From positions 62,001-126,000 of the forward strand of contig NZ_BONV01000035.1 in assembly GCF_016862895.1 (NCBI RefSeq): DNA of 64,000 nucleotides, given 5' to 3'. Of the stretch, positions 26,354 through 35,429 are shown piece by piece. The notes below the pieces were generated by a model. The model did no database searches, was not told the DNA's origin, and saw nothing but the letters and a program-made list of their open reading frames with translations. Within the stretch, counting starts at the first letter, position 1. Every line of letters starts with the position of its first letter. This DNA comes from Planotetraspora kaengkrachanensis. Its GTDB lineage: Bacteria > Actinomycetota > Actinomycetes > Streptosporangiales > Streptosporangiaceae. The translations under genes were made by a program, and so were the position numbers.

Positions 26354-27130
26354 CTACCCGGTCTGCAGGATGGACAGGTGGCCTGCCCGGCTGAGGACCA
26401 GGTGCTTGGCGAGGTAGCACGGGGCGCCGCTCAGTGCGGCCGTCTGCGTCATGATCAGGACGGGCTCGCTCGCGGGGGTTCCGAGGAGCGCCGCACGTGA
26501 CTCACCGGGAACGCCCGGCATGATCCGGACGGCTCCGGGGCCGATCCGCGGCCCGTACCTGTCCAGGAGGATCGACAGCAGGCTGCCGCTGTCGGCCGTC
26601 CGCATGGCGGCGATCGCGTCGCTGGTGCCGGCGTCGATCGCCCCAGCGGCAGGGAAGTGCTCCTGACTGAGCGCGACCGCCTCGCCGTCGCGGGACAGGA
26701 CGGTCTCGAAGAACCAAGTCGCGGCGTTCGCCGGCAGTCCTAGTCCCTCGGTGACGAAGGTGGCGGACTGATGCTGGAGCGTCACCTCGCTGCGGCTGAG
26801 CACGACCGGAGATGCCGGCGTGCTCAGGAGTTCCTCGAGCGGCCTGATGCGTTCGAGCCCCATCGGCGGGAGGGTGTCGGCCACGAAGCGTCCGACGCCA
26901 CGGCGGGAGAAGAGGAAACCATCCTCGTCCAGGAGCATCAGGGCCTCCCGCACGACAGTGCGGCTGACCCCCATGAGCTGTCCGAGTTCCGTCTCCGTCG
27001 GGATCATGGACCCGGGCGGCAGCACTCCGGAGCGGATGGCGTCGAGGATGCGACTGTGGACCCGGGCCCGCAGTGGGACGCCGGTGTCTCGCGGGATCTC
27101 CTCGGACAGGAAGGAGAGGCGGTCGACCAC
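26354..27130 (-). CDS. GntR family regulator with UTRA domain
   Basis: The 258-residue protein has an N-terminal GntR winged helix (ILDAIRSGVLPPGSMIPTETELGQLMGVSRTVVREAL, wing FLFSRRGVGRFV) and a C-terminal chorismate-lyase-like UTRA ligand domain. These repressors respond to sugars, histidine or similar metabolites. It starts with GTG. A pair of direct repeats lies upstream (27165-27183). It may control the downstream MFS gene. Confidence 0.88.
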   Translation of the reverse strand: MVDRLSFLSEEIPRDTGVPLRARVHSRILDAIRSGVLPPGSMIPTETELGQLMGVSRTVVREALMLLDEDGFLFSRRGVGRFVADTLPPMGLERIRPLEELLSTPASPVVLSRSEVTLQHQSATFVTEGLGLPANAATWFFETVLSRDGEAVALSQEHFPAAGAIDAGTSDAIAAMRTADSGSLLSILLDRYGPRIGPGAVRIMPGVPGESRAALLGTPASEPVLIMTQTAALSGAPCYLAKHLVLSRAGHLSILQTG

Positions 27131-27164
27131 GTGGCATCGTCTCCGGGGTGCGGCGGGAGTTGTT

Positions 27165-27183
27165 ATACAAGCTCATCATACAA
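27165..27183 (-). promoter_or_regulatory. Direct-repeat operator candidate upstream of GntR
   Basis: On the minus strand TTGTAT occurs twice (27178-27183 and 27165-27170) separated by 7 bp, a 13-bp period, in an AT-rich patch 35-53 bp upstream of the GTG start. TATAAC and TATGAT words in the same patch could serve as -10 elements, so this may be promoter and operator combined. Confidence 0.4.
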
Positions 27184-27220
27184 CCCCACCGAATCGCGAA
27201 ATGTCGGCCTTGGGGCGGGT

Positions 27221-27532
27221 TCAGCGCGGAGGACTGTCCGGGTGCTCCGCGTGGGCGACGACGTCCACGGTGGTGAGGACGGCGCTGACGACGCCGACCC
27301 GGGCGGCCTGCCGGGTACCACTCTCGACAAGTGCCTTGAATCTGCCGGCCGACTCCAGGTCGTGGAAAACGGCCGTCGTGTGACTCCTGCCGCTCTCCGG
27401 ATCGTGCATCCAGTAGCCGGTCAGAAACCCGGGCTGGCGCCTGACGAGCGGGATGATCTCTTCCCGCAGCAGGCGGTGCTGCTCGTCGTGCCAGGCCGGG
27501 TCCACCGTCCAGATTCCGATCACCGCATGCAT
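27221..27532 (-). CDS. Antibiotic biosynthesis monooxygenase-like (ABM/dabb fold) protein
   Basis: The 103-residue alpha/beta-barrel protein begins MHAVIGIWTVDPAWHDEQHR and contains a FLTGYWMHDPESGRSHTTAVFHDLES strand-turn-strand. It belongs to the ABM/stress-responsive dimeric barrel group, which includes haem- and quinone-forming monooxygenases and many proteins of unknown role. ATG 27532 gives family length; an upstream ATG at 27619 adds unrelated residues. It follows the large LuxR regulator gene by 99 bp. Confidence 0.7.
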   Translation of the reverse strand: MHAVIGIWTVDPAWHDEQHRLLREEIIPLVRRQPGFLTGYWMHDPESGRSHTTAVFHDLESAGRFKALVESGTRQAARVGVVSAVLTTVDVVAHAEHPDSPPR

Positions 27533-27631
27533 GACGCCGGATCCTCCCTCAGCCGCTCGATCGGCTACGCCATCGGTCAGGCTAGGCACCTCGATGCCGG
27601 CTGCCATCGGGGGGATCACTCAGGCCGGTAC

Positions 27632-30409
27632 TCAGCCGGCGTGCCTGCGCGCGGTGTACCAGGCGGCGACGCCGGCGCGGGAGTCGAAGCCGAGCTTGGT
27701 CAGGATGTGCGTGACGTGGTTTTCCGCCGTGCGTTCCGCCATGCGCAGGCGGTGCGCGATCTGCCGGTTGCTGAGCCCCTCGGCGATGAGTTCGGCGACC
27801 TGTTCCTCGCGTGGGGTGAGCACGCCCGCGCGTCCCCGGGCCTCATGCAGCGCCTCGGCGTCGGCCAGCAGCGACGGCATGCCCAGGCGGCGGGCGATCC
27901 GCAGCGCGCCGTCGAGATGCTCCTCGGCGGCCGCGCCCGCGCCCGACGGCGGGTGCAGTCGCAGCAGCCTGGCCAGTTCGAATCGTGTGTACGCCTCGTA
28001 CGGCGCCGAGCCCATCGCCTGGCAGGACGCCAGCGCGGCGTGCAGATGATCCCCTGCAACCTCCCACCGGCGCAGGAGCGTCGCGAGCATGCCGAGATAC
28101 AGCGACACGGGGCCGGAGCTCGGGTTGTGCGCTATGGGGGCCACCTGCCGGTCGGCGTACGGAAGCAGGGCCTCGTAGACGGCCGCGGCCGTGACGCGGT
28201 CGTCGAACGCGACGCAGAGCTGGGCGTTCCCGGCCCCGGAGACGATCCACTCCGGTGCGTCACGGGGGAAGGCGGCCAGATGCGGGGTGATCGCCTCCCA
28301 CAGGGCTTCGGCGTCGTCACGTCGTCCCATGCCGGTGAGCACGAGCGCGTGCCAGCTCCGCGCCAGGTACGGGCCGGTCTCCACGAACCCGCGCACCGCG
28401 GCCTCGACCTGGTCGAGCCCCGCCCCGTTCTGCAGGCCCAGATGCGAGCGGAAGACCAGGTGGATGAACGCCGCGCCCTCGTGGCCGGCGCGTAATCCGA
28501 TCGCCAGCGCCTCGTCGGCGAGCCCACCCGCCTGCTCGAACCGGCCCTCCAGCAGCGCCACCGCCGCCTGCGTCAAGATGAGCCTCCACCGCCACAGCGG
28601 CTCTCGCAGTTGAGCCACCACGACGCCGAACGCCTTCAGTTCGGTGTCGAGCTGGACTCGTCGGCCCAGCTCCCAGAACGCGTCGAGCCGCCAGGTGTGT
28701 CCCCAGGCCGCGTATTCATGGTGTCCGGTCTCGCGCGCGAGACGGATCGCGCGTTCACCGATCGACAGCTGCTCCAGCACGTGCCGGCCGTCGGCCAGCT
28801 CGGTGTAGCGCGCCTGCATGGCCAGGAACCGGGCGTCGGGATCGCCGGTCGCCTCGGCCGTCCGCAGGGCGCGCAGGCCCAGGTCGCTCTCTCCGCGTTC
28901 GGCGAAAGGGTCTGCCGTGATGACGAGCTGTGCCAGCGCCTTCGCCTCGCGCACCTCATCGGAGCCGTCCAGCAGGTTCAGCGCCTCCCGGCACATCACG
29001 TGGATCGCAGCCGTCACCGGCGAGTTGGAGATGCCGCGCAACACGGTCGCGGCGTCCGCAACGACCGCTCCCTCGCCCGTCGCCCGCCCCAGGTCGGCCG
29101 CGATCTGGCACGACCGCCACGCCTCCTCGACCGCGCCGGAACGGAACTCGCATCGTGCCAGCTCCAGCAGCAGTTCCGGCTGCTGAGCGGCGCCGTTCGG
29201 CAGCAGCGTCAGCAGGTCGAGCGCCGCACGGTACTGGAAGGCCGCGTGCTCGTAGGCCAGTTGGGCGCGTGCCCTCGTCGCGGCCGCACGCGTGACCCGC
29301 AGCGCCTCCTCCGCGTTGCCGAGCGGAGCGGACTGACGCAGGTGGTATGCGAGGGCGTCGACCGGAACGTCCTGCGCACTCATCGACCTGACGACGTCGG
29401 CCGCCTGCGCGTGCAGCCGGCGGCGCGTGGCGGTGGGCAGCTCGGCGTACAGCACCTCCTGGGTCAGCACATGTGTGAAGCGCAGAAAATGCCCGTCGGC
29501 GCGGATCACCTCCGCCGCGAGTGCGGGATCCAGGAGGTCGAGCGCGTCCTCGACGCTCTCGCCGACGAGCGCACCCAAGGCCTCGCCGGTGAAGTCGCGA
29601 CCCAGCACCGCGGCATGCCGTAGCAGCCGGCGGGTCGCGGCCGGGAGGCCGTCCAGGCGGCGTCCGACGACATGGCGCACGCCGCCGGGCAGTCCGAGGT
29701 CGAGGGTCCCGGCCGTCTCGACCAGCCGCAGCAGCTCCAGCACGAACAGCGGATTGCCCTCAGCACGCTCCTCCACCGTCCGCAGCAGGGCACGCGCCGG
29801 GCGATGCCCGAGCACATGCTCAGCCAGCTCGGCGACCTCGGCCGGGGCGAGGCCCCCCAGGCTGAGGCGGGTGGAGGCCCGCTCCCGGGTCAACGGCAGC
29901 AGCGCCTCGGCCGGGCCCGCGTGCGGGAACCCGTCGCCGGCGCGATAGAGCCCGATCACGAGCAACCGGGAGTCGGCGACCGCCGACGCGACCGCCTGCA
30001 GCAGCCGTATCGACGGAACGTCCGCCCAGTGCAGGTCGTCGAGGACCAGCAGCAGGCCGGCATCTTCGGCCGCGCCGCGCAACACACCCACGACGTCCTC
30101 GAAAAGGTGAAAGCGGCTGCCCGTCTCCGCGGCCGCCGGGTCGAGCGGCAATGCGGAGGAGTGCCCCAGCTCGCGCAGGATCTGGACCCACGGCTGGTAC
30201 GCGGGTGCGCCTTCACCCTCGCGGCAGGCACCCCACACCGTCCGCACACCGGCACGCCGCGCGAGATGCACGACCGAATGGGCAAGAGCCGTCTTTCCCG
30301 CACCGGCCTCGCCCTCCACCAGGACCAGCGCACCGCTGCCCTCGCGGGCCGCGGCCACACGCCTTTCCAGAGCTGCCAGCTCTCGGACCCGGCCGACGAA
30401 GACCTCCAT
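27632..30409 (-). CDS. Large ATP-binding LuxR family regulator (LAL)
   Basis: This 925-residue regulator starts [18 protein letters not shown]. It contains an AAA-type ATPase module with Walker [10 protein letters not shown] and Walker [13 protein letters not shown], a long helical repeat (TPR/MalT-like) sensor region from about residue 300 to 840, and a C-terminal LuxR helix-turn-helix ([25 protein letters not shown]). LAL regulators activate specialised metabolism or sugar-use genes. ATG 30409 is chosen because residues further upstream are unlike the family. It is divergent from a membrane protein gene with 103 bp between them. Confidence 0.92.
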   Translation of the reverse strand: MEVFVGRVRELAALERRVAAAREGSGALVLVEGEAGAGKTALAHSVVHLARRAGVRTVWGACREGEGAPAYQPWVQILRELGHSSALPLDPAAAETGSRFHLFEDVVGVLRGAAEDAGLLLVLDDLHWADVPSIRLLQAVASAVADSRLLVIGLYRAGDGFPHAGPAEALLPLTRERASTRLSLGGLAPAEVAELAEHVLGHRPARALLRTVEERAEGNPLFVLELLRLVETAGTLDLGLPGGVRHVVGRRLDGLPAATRRLLRHAAVLGRDFTGEALGALVGESVEDALDLLDPALAAEVIRADGHFLRFTHVLTQEVLYAELPTATRRRLHAQAADVVRSMSAQDVPVDALAYHLRQSAPLGNAEEALRVTRAAATRARAQLAYEHAAFQYRAALDLLTLLPNGAAQQPELLLELARCEFRSGAVEEAWRSCQIAADLGRATGEGAVVADAATVLRGISNSPVTAAIHVMCREALNLLDGSDEVREAKALAQLVITADPFAERGESDLGLRALRTAEATGDPDARFLAMQARYTELADGRHVLEQLSIGERAIRLARETGHHEYAAWGHTWRLDAFWELGRRVQLDTELKAFGVVVAQLREPLWRWRLILTQAAVALLEGRFEQAGGLADEALAIGLRAGHEGAAFIHLVFRSHLGLQNGAGLDQVEAAVRGFVETGPYLARSWHALVLTGMGRRDDAEALWEAITPHLAAFPRDAPEWIVSGAGNAQLCVAFDDRVTAAAVYEALLPYADRQVAPIAHNPSSGPVSLYLGMLATLLRRWEVAGDHLHAALASCQAMGSAPYEAYTRFELARLLRLHPPSGAGAAAEEHLDGALRIARRLGMPSLLADAEALHEARGRAGVLTPREEQVAELIAEGLSNRQIAHRLRMAERTAENHVTHILTKLGFDSRAGVAAWYTARRHAG

Positions 30410-30430
30410 TGAATGATCGTAAACTCCGGT

Positions 30431-30509
30431 CCGGACGGTGTGGGGGGTCTGAGTACTTCGCTGAGTGGTTTCCCGGATGGCGTCGCGCCGACCGTTCTCT
30501 ACCGTCCGG
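30431..30509. promoter_or_regulatory. Spaced inverted repeat between LAL regulator and membrane gene
   Basis: CCGGACGGT (30431-30439) and ACCGTCCGG (30501-30509) are exact 9-bp reverse complements 61 bp apart, at either end of the divergent promoter region. They could be half-sites for a looping regulator or two separate sites; chance cannot be excluded at this GC content. Confidence 0.3.
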
Positions 30510-30512
30510 CAT

Positions 30513-31202
30513 ATGAACATCACCTCCGCAACCGGGACGCAGCCCGGTTTCGTGCGCGTCTCCGGCCGGCTCTGCCTGGCCGGCGCGATCGTCGGCGTGC
30601 TCGTCGCGCTGGTCGGCCTCTTCGTGTCGCCCTCCGTCGGCACCGACCGGTACAGCTACCCGCACACTCCGGGGGCCTTCGCCGTCTCGGAAAGTCTGAT
30701 CATCGTCAACCACCTGCTGTTGCTCGCCGGTGTGTTCGGGCTCATCCGCTCCGGTGCCGCCGGCGGCGGTCTGGGCCGGGCCGGTTCGTGGACGGCCATG
30801 GTGGGTCTCGTGGGGCTGACCTTCTGTGAGGCCGGCGCGATCGTGCTGGCCGACTCCGCGTATCCCACGTCGCAGACCGACGCCCTCGATACGGGCTACG
30901 GCATCACCAGCATCCTCATCGGCATCGGGTTCGTCCTGGCCGGAATCGCCACCATCAAGACCAGGCAGTGGACGGGATGGGCCGCGTACGCCCCGCTGAC
31001 CTGCGGCCTGGCGGTCTTCCTGCTCGTCCTGCCCGGTGTCTTCCTGTTCGGCGACGACACCTTCACCGTCGGCCGGCTGACGCTCATGGCCTGGATGCTC
31101 GCCTTCGCCGCGCTCGGCCTGGCCCTGGGCCGCCGGGCACCGGTGGAAGCGGCCGCCGGCCTTCGTCCCGCACAGAGCCCATCGACTGCGAGCGATCGGT
31201 GA
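30513..31202 (+). CDS. Polytopic membrane protein of unknown function
   Basis: The 229-residue protein has about seven hydrophobic segments, beginning [20 protein letters not shown] and followed by [17 protein letters not shown]-like and [16 protein letters not shown] segments. No catalytic motif is visible. It looks like the small integral membrane proteins found beside regulators in actinomycetes. The divergent LAL regulator may control it. ATG 30513 places the first helix 20 residues in. Confidence 0.6.
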   Translation: MNITSATGTQPGFVRVSGRLCLAGAIVGVLVALVGLFVSPSVGTDRYSYPHTPGAFAVSESLIIVNHLLLLAGVFGLIRSGAAGGGLGRAGSWTAMVGLVGLTFCEAGAIVLADSAYPTSQTDALDTGYGITSILIGIGFVLAGIATIKTRQWTGWAAYAPLTCGLAVFLLVLPGVFLFGDDTFTVGRLTLMAWMLAFAALGLALGRRAPVEAAAGLRPAQSPSTASDR

Positions 31203-31540
31203 GATCCGCTTGCTCCGGCCGGAATGGGGTGCCGACTCAGCAGCCGGTTCCCTGAGGCGAATCCGCTTGATCACAAGTCCGACCCGGCCGAGCCAGCGAC
31301 GTACTGATGTTCACCGGTGACATGCGCCATCGGACGCATTCGCCGGCATCAGATCGGCGCGGGCTCGGCGCCGGCATGTGGTCGACGCTCGCGGATGTTC
31401 GCGCAGGTGACTGCCACTTGTGCCGCAGAGCGGATGCGCGTTCTGTTTACTTCACACCGAAGAGGTCACCCGGCCTGGTCTCAAGGTCGACCTCGCTTGG
31501 TACGGTGCCGGCGAGGTAGGGAGGGCACAGGGGGATCGGC
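31203..31540. other. Intergenic region without recognised genes
   Basis: This 338-bp stretch has no reading frame with protein-like sequence and no hairpin that I could find. GC content falls here compared with the genes to the left, marking the start of the less conserved 31-37.5 kb region. Confidence 0.35.
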
Positions 31541-31648
31541 ATGACGGCTCACACGGCGCTGACGGCGCTCCGCGAGGGAGGGCTGATCTGCACGGAGAAG
31601 AGCATGGAGTCGTTCGTAGCCCGCCCGGTGCGGTCGGAGGAGTCGTGA
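31541..31648 (+). CDS. Possible 35-residue leader-like ORF
   Basis: A short frame beginning MTAHTALTALREGGLICTEK runs to a TGA that overlaps the GTG start of the next membrane protein gene (GTGA at 31645-31648). A purine-rich GGGGGAT precedes the ATG. The exact overlap suggests translational coupling, but there is no homology to support it. Confidence 0.35.
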   Translation: MTAHTALTALREGGLICTEKSMESFVARPVRSEES

Positions 31649-31863
31649 CCAGACGTCAGGAAATCATCCGGGCGGTGCTGTTCGCGGCACTCGCTCTCGC
31701 TGCGCCTCTCGTCCTTTTGTCCTTCCTGCTGCTTGATGTGCCATGGGGCACTTTGATCATGGCCGCGTGGCTCGGGGCGGGCGTAGGCATCTCGCTCTGG
31801 GAACGGCGGCTGCAGAAGATTCAAGCTGACCCGCGTACTCCGATCGAGGCCCGCCCGGAGTGA
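31645..31863 (+). CDS. Small membrane protein, 72 residues
   Basis: From GTG 31645 the protein reads VTRRQEIIRAVLFAALALAA and continues with two hydrophobic helices separated by DVPW, ending in a charged tail (LWERRLQKIQ). GGAGG at 31636-31640 is well placed. It is unrecognised. Eleven codons of similar start sequence (VTRR) recur immediately after its stop, at 31866. Confidence 0.5.
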   Translation: MTRRQEIIRAVLFAALALAAPLVLLSFLLLDVPWGTLIMAAWLGAGVGISLWERRLQKIQADPRTPIEARPE

Positions 31864-31881
31864 CTGTGACCAGACGCCACG

Positions 31882-32079
31882 ATGATGAGCTCTCTTGACC
31901 CGGCGCTCAAGGACGCGCTTCGTCAACTGAGGGCCGTTCGCTCCAACCGTCCAGATCATTCCGCCAAACCATCGGTGCCGTTCCCTGATAAGGAAGAGGT
32001 CCCAGGTTCAATGGGGCGCTTCGTGCCGCCCCGCGCCCGAGCTAGTGGACCGCTCTCTCAGCGGACCCCCAGCCAATAG
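31882..32079 (+). CDS. Possible 65-residue hydrophilic protein
   Basis: The frame begins MMSSLDPALKDALRQLRAVR, an amphipathic helix, then becomes Pro/Arg-rich. It overlaps the 3' end of the convergent gene by 22 bases. No clear ribosome site and no family are visible. It might be the remains of a duplicated neighbour. Confidence 0.25.
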   Translation: MMSSLDPALKDALRQLRAVRSNRPDHSAKPSVPFPDKEEVPGSMGRFVPPRARASGPLSQRTPSQ

Positions 32080-32459
32080 AAGACGAAGACGAGAGCCCAC
32101 AGCGCAATAATGGCCATTGGCAGGCCAGGCATTATTTGAACTGCTGTCCGTCGAAGCCGGATAAACCGCCTAGGCGCCAAGCCGACGAAGAGCCCCACTA
32201 CCAGCCAAACAAGGGGAGTGGCAAGCCATCCGAAGCTACCTACGGTTAGCCACATACCCGTTGGGCCACATGCAGTGGTCCAGGATTTCCTGTACAGATC
32301 AAAATCACACTCATGCATGACCTGCCCGCTCACCAGGGCACCGGCGACGAAGGCCGCGACCCACGCCATGATCGCGGTAAGCATCGCCCGGGAAACCCGC
32401 CCCTCCGGTCGCGAGAACTCCACACCCGTAACCGTCGAGTCGGTCGAGACATCAGCCAT
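32058..32459 (-). CDS. Three-helix membrane protein of unknown function
   Basis: The 133-residue protein starts MADVSTDSTVTGVEF (ATG 32459) and has three hydrophobic segments (AMLTAIMAWVAAFVAGALVS; a WLTVGSFGWLATPLVWLVVG segment; and a C-terminal IIALWALVFVFYWLGV). A loop carries two cysteines about 17 residues apart (HECDFDL and TTACGPTG). No family is recognised. Codon use is less GC-biased than in neighbours. It sits in a region of small, unconserved genes. Confidence 0.55.
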   Translation of the reverse strand: MADVSTDSTVTGVEFSRPEGRVSRAMLTAIMAWVAAFVAGALVSGQVMHECDFDLYRKSWTTACGPTGMWLTVGSFGWLATPLVWLVVGLFVGLAPRRFIRLRRTAVQIMPGLPMAIIALWALVFVFYWLGVR

Positions 32460-32771
32460 GATCGGCATTGTACGTTTGCCTCGATCGTCAGCGAGTCCAG
32501 GGCAGAGAGGGCCGGGGCGCTTTGGGGGCACACGGCTTTCATAGAGTGCTGGCAAGCGATGACAACGAACGGAAGCGTTTTCCCAGGTCGCTTGTGGTTC
32601 AGAGCGAATCCGTGCAGGTAGAGAGCGTGCGCAATCTGAACCCGGCCTACAGGCCGACTCTAGGCGTGCCGCCTAACCCCGATCAGTCCCGCCGCGGTGC
32701 AACTGCGAGAGCGGGCTCCTGAGAGAGGATGCACCGAGAGGATGTCGCCGACGTCCGATTAGATGATCCTT
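32460..32771. other. Divergent intergenic region with a dispersed repeat
   Basis: This 312-bp gap separates two unrecognised divergent genes. It contains a GTTCAGAG...GAACCCGGCCTACAGGCC stretch (32597-32655) that recurs in shortened form at 36452-36492. Nothing else is recognised. Confidence 0.4.
32638..32655 (+). repeat. Dispersed repeat, copy 1
   Basis: GAACCCGGCCTACAGGCC; its 3' part GGCCT-AC-AGGCC is a small palindrome. Copy 2 at 36475-36492 differs by one base, and related GTTCAGAG and CGCAGG/TGCAGG words precede both copies. Confidence 0.5.
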
Positions 32772-33473
32772 ATGACTGCTTATGACGTGGCCCGGCTATT
32801 GCCGGATGTCCCGGTGCTTCGCGACCTGTGCCGCTCTATGGCGGTGCTGGAGGCGGTCCTGAGTCCGGACTGGGAGAGCCGCTACCACTCCTTCGACGCG
32901 AACTGGGATCCGGCGGAGGAGATGGCATCGATGCGGAACGGCTCGGGAGACGAATACTCCATCGTTTTCTTGGCCGGCGGCGCGTATATCCGCGGTTTCG
33001 ATCACGAGGCGGTGATGAGCCCTTATGGGAACGACGGCCCGTGGCCGGGGCTGCTGGAATCTGTCCCGGACACCTTCCACCACTGTGTGGAGGAGCCCGC
33101 GTTCTGCGATGAGGACGGTATGCCGGTCGTGACCGTCTGCCTGTGGCGGGAGGATGCCGACGACCGTTGGCGGGTGGGAGAGATCGAGTATCCGGAGGCT
33201 GAGAGGGACCCCGACGGCTCCGCGCACCTGTTCGCGCTGCTTATCGATCCGTCTCCGGAGGCGTTCCAGCGGTTCGCTGAGGACTACTACGAAGTTCCCG
33301 TGAACCTGGATGCGGTGCGGCACATCTATGCTCTCCGTCCGCTGACGCAGGCAGTGGTCACCCTGCTTAACGCCGACCTCACCTTGGAGGACCTTGCCGA
33401 AGACCTTGCGGCGTGCCGCTATCCGTCTGCCACAGAGTGGGATGCAAGTAGACCAGCGGGCTCCTCTGCGTGA
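32772..33473 (+). CDS. Conserved-looking protein of unknown function
   Basis: The 233-residue acidic cytoplasmic protein (MTAYDVARLLPDVPVLRDLC...) has no signal peptide or membrane segment. It is rich in Trp, Asp and Glu, with segments such as SGDEYSIVFLAGGAYIRGFDHE and DDRWRVGEIEYPEAERDPDGS. The single-domain, acidic, aromatic-rich character recalls SMI1/KNR4- or immunity-type proteins of actinomycetes, but I cannot assign a family. ATG 32763 is an equally possible start. A pentapeptide-repeat remnant follows. Confidence 0.6.
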   Translation: MTAYDVARLLPDVPVLRDLCRSMAVLEAVLSPDWESRYHSFDANWDPAEEMASMRNGSGDEYSIVFLAGGAYIRGFDHEAVMSPYGNDGPWPGLLESVPDTFHHCVEEPAFCDEDGMPVVTVCLWREDADDRWRVGEIEYPEAERDPDGSAHLFALLIDPSPEAFQRFAEDYYEVPVNLDAVRHIYALRPLTQAVVTLLNADLTLEDLAEDLAACRYPSATEWDASRPAGSSA

Positions 33474-33690
33474 CGAACTGCGTGACAACGCCAACGGATG
33501 CGTTCCAGAAGTCGTTGAGTGTCTCGACCTCCCGACCGCGGAGGTCAACGATCAACTCGCTGTCCGTCATCCCGGAGACTATCCAGCGGCCAGTGGCGGG
33601 TACTGCTGACGAGTGCACTGCACGATCACTTGCGTGCCACAGATGTGCCAGTCGAGACGGTCAACGAGGAAACCGCGGGGACTCGCGGGC

Positions 33691-33822
33691 GGCACGTTCT
33701 CGGACAGCGTGATCTTGTTCGGCGAGGCTACGTTCTCGGGCGGAAAGGTCGCGTTTCAGCGGGCCACGTTCTCGGACGGCAAGGTCCTGCTCGACGACCC
33801 TCGGGATTGGTCTCGGCCGCCA
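33691..33822 (+). pseudogene. Remnant of a pentapeptide-repeat-like protein
   Basis: About 44 codons read GGTFSDSVILFGEATFSGG followed by KVAFQRATFSDGKVLLDDPR and WSRPP. Three near-copies of an ATFSxGKV unit appear at a 36-nt period (around 33691, 33726 and 33762). This is the typical C-terminal end of an actinobacterial pentapeptide-repeat protein, but no start or earlier repeats are present in the frame, so it is a fragment. Confidence 0.55.
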
Positions 33823-33905
33823 ACTGGCCTTCCTGATCAGGCACCAGGACTGCGCTTGCCCACGTCCAGGGACGGGACCACAGAGGCAGCACCGCTGTCG
33901 GACCT

Positions 33906-33950
33906 CGGTTGATGGTTGACGGATTGGTCTCGGGTGATGATTTATATGAT
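33906..33950 (+). repeat. 45-bp repeat upstream of the CxxC protein gene, copy A
   Basis: It begins CGGTTGATGGTTGACG and ends TTTATATGAT. A second copy in the same orientation lies at 34568-34612, just after the gene, and two inverted partial copies lie at 34507-34546. It contains TTGACG and TATATG/TATGAT words and may also supply the promoter of the gene at 34011, although their 23-bp spacing is too long for a standard promoter. Confidence 0.55.
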
Positions 33951-34010
33951 CACAGCAAGGCTGACCCCCAAGCTCGGGCCTTCGTGACGCCATCGGGCAT
34001 CCTGGGCGCC

Positions 34011-34481
34011 GTGAGTGATATGTACATCCGTCTGATTCCGACCGACCTGAATTGGCAGCCGAGCCCCGAGGTCGCCGGCGCGGCCGTGGCCTACGTCGCC
34101 GGGCTCTTCTCTGGTCCCGGCGATGCCGTGGAGTATGTCGACTATGAGTTCTACGACCGGATCACCCTGATAGACGCTGGCGAGAACACCAGCCAGATCA
34201 CGTGCTCGCGCTGCCGAAGTGATATCAGCGTGGACTGGTTGGGCGACGTGGTCAGGGAAAACGGCGGCGTGAGCTTCGACCACCTGGACATGACGGTGCC
34301 CTGCTGTGGCGCCGTGGTCGGGCTGGATACGCTCCACTACGACTGGCCGGTCGGCTTCGCGCGATTCGAGGTGAGTGCCATGAACCCCACTCGCGCCCAA
34401 TACGAACTCGACGCCCAGGAACTCGCCGACATGGCCAGCATTGTCGGCCACCCCGTTACCCAGGTCCTCGCGCACTACTAA
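34011..34481 (+). CDS. Unrecognised protein with a likely zinc-binding CxxC/CC motif
   Basis: The 156-residue protein (VSDMYIRLIPTDLNWQPSPE...) has a central CSRC and, 34 residues later, a CC pair (TVPCCGAVVGLD), which together could bind one zinc. It is acidic, with no membrane segment. Neighbours do not suggest a role. The gene is enclosed by copies of a repeat carrying CGGTTGATG(G/C)TTGAC on both sides, which suggests it arrived or is regulated as a unit. ATG 34020 is an alternative start. Confidence 0.6.
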   Translation: MSDMYIRLIPTDLNWQPSPEVAGAAVAYVAGLFSGPGDAVEYVDYEFYDRITLIDAGENTSQITCSRCRSDISVDWLGDVVRENGGVSFDHLDMTVPCCGAVVGLDTLHYDWPVGFARFEVSAMNPTRAQYELDAQELADMASIVGHPVTQVLAHY

Positions 34482-34506
34482 TCAGGCACGCCTCCGGATT
34501 GATCAT

Positions 34507-34546
34507 GTCGACCGTCAACCGAGGCCGCAATGTCAAGCATCAACCG
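34507..34546 (-). repeat. Two inverted partial copies of the CGGTTGATGSTTGAC element
   Basis: On the minus strand 34507-34521 reads CGGTTGACGGTCGAC (13 of 15 match copy A) and 34532-34546 reads CGGTTGATGCTTGAC. The latter is the exact reverse complement of 34568-34582, giving a 15-bp perfect inverted repeat with a 21-nt loop that could also terminate the preceding gene. Confidence 0.6.
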
Positions 34547-34567
34547 AAGCAGGACAATGTCAGACCG

Positions 34568-34612
34568 CGGTTGATGCTTGACGCTTCGGCCCCGCCTGAT
34601 GCTTTACATGAT
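34568..34612 (+). repeat. 45-bp repeat downstream of the CxxC protein gene, copy B
   Basis: It begins CGGTTGATGCTTGACG and ends TTTACATGAT, matching copy A (33906-33950) base for base at about 70% of positions without gaps, and the similarity continues for another 10 bp (CAC-GC). The remaining stretch to 34832 shows no gene. Confidence 0.55.
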
Positions 34613-34832
34613 CACGGCTAGGCCGGCGACACTTCCTCTTCTGCCGATGTGCGGACGTCAGACCGGGCGCAACAGCAACCCAGCCTTACGGCTGCGGACG
34701 CTCAACAGACCGGACCAACAGCGCAGGCCGAAGCAATCTGAATCTCGCAGTACGGCAACACGTGGAGTCGTGTTGGACGTCCGCAGACGTGCTGTCCTGG
34801 GGTCTTCACCTGAAGGCATCAGCCCCGGTGTA

Positions 34833-35429
34833 TCAGCCGCGGGGCAGTCTCCGGCCGTCGGGCAGCGCGCGGCCGCTCAGGAATGCCACTAGCGAGCCGC
34901 TGTCGGCTCGAACGAGCCGGCCGTTTCCCCAGCTCCAGTCGGTGTCGGCGGCCTCGAGCCGGACATCGGTCAGGTCGACTCCGAACCAGGTGCCGTTGGC
35001 GGCGGTGAGCTGGTCGAGGATGGCGGTCGCAGCTTCTCCCGGTGCAACCGCGGGCCGGTCGAGCGCGATCGTCACGTCCAGGGAGTGGATGACGGCATGG
35101 CTCAGTGCACCGACTGCACCGCCGCCCGGCGGCTCCCACGCATGCAGTCTCGGCGATCGGAGCTGGTCGAGGAGGTCGGCGACCGGCAACGAAGCGTCCC
35201 GCGCGGCCACGGTGTCGGAGAGCACGGTGAAGTCGCCGCCCGCCGCCGCCATCTCGGCCCCGAACTGCGCGGGAGTCAGCCGCGTCGGCATCGTCACGTG
35301 CGCGATCACGTGGCGCACGAGCCACTTCTCGCACAGCGACGGGGCGTCCCAGGTCCCGATGGCCGCGGCGGCGAGCAGGTCGGCGAGCCGGTCGTAGGTC
35401 GGCGCCACCCAGGACTGCAGGTCGGTCAC
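34833..35429 (-). CDS. DinB/maleylpyruvate isomerase-like mycothiol-dependent protein
   Basis: The 198-residue protein has the N-terminal four-helix DinB-like bundle of the maleylpyruvate-isomerase family: WDAPSLCEKWLVRHVIAHVTMPTRLTP with a His ligand, and HAWEPPGGGAVGALSHAVIHSLDVTIALDRP with two further His. The three His would bind a divalent metal. Members perform mycothiol-dependent isomerisations or transfers. GTG 35429 has AAGGAG 8 bases upstream and overlaps the end of the SRPBCC gene by 4 bases, so it is the last gene of the ArsR-led operon. Confidence 0.82.
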   Translation of the reverse strand: MTDLQSWVAPTYDRLADLLAAAAIGTWDAPSLCEKWLVRHVIAHVTMPTRLTPAQFGAEMAAAGGDFTVLSDTVAARDASLPVADLLDQLRSPRLHAWEPPGGGAVGALSHAVIHSLDVTIALDRPAVAPGEAATAILDQLTAANGTWFGVDLTDVRLEAADTDWSWGNGRLVRADSGSLVAFLSGRALPDGRRLPRG

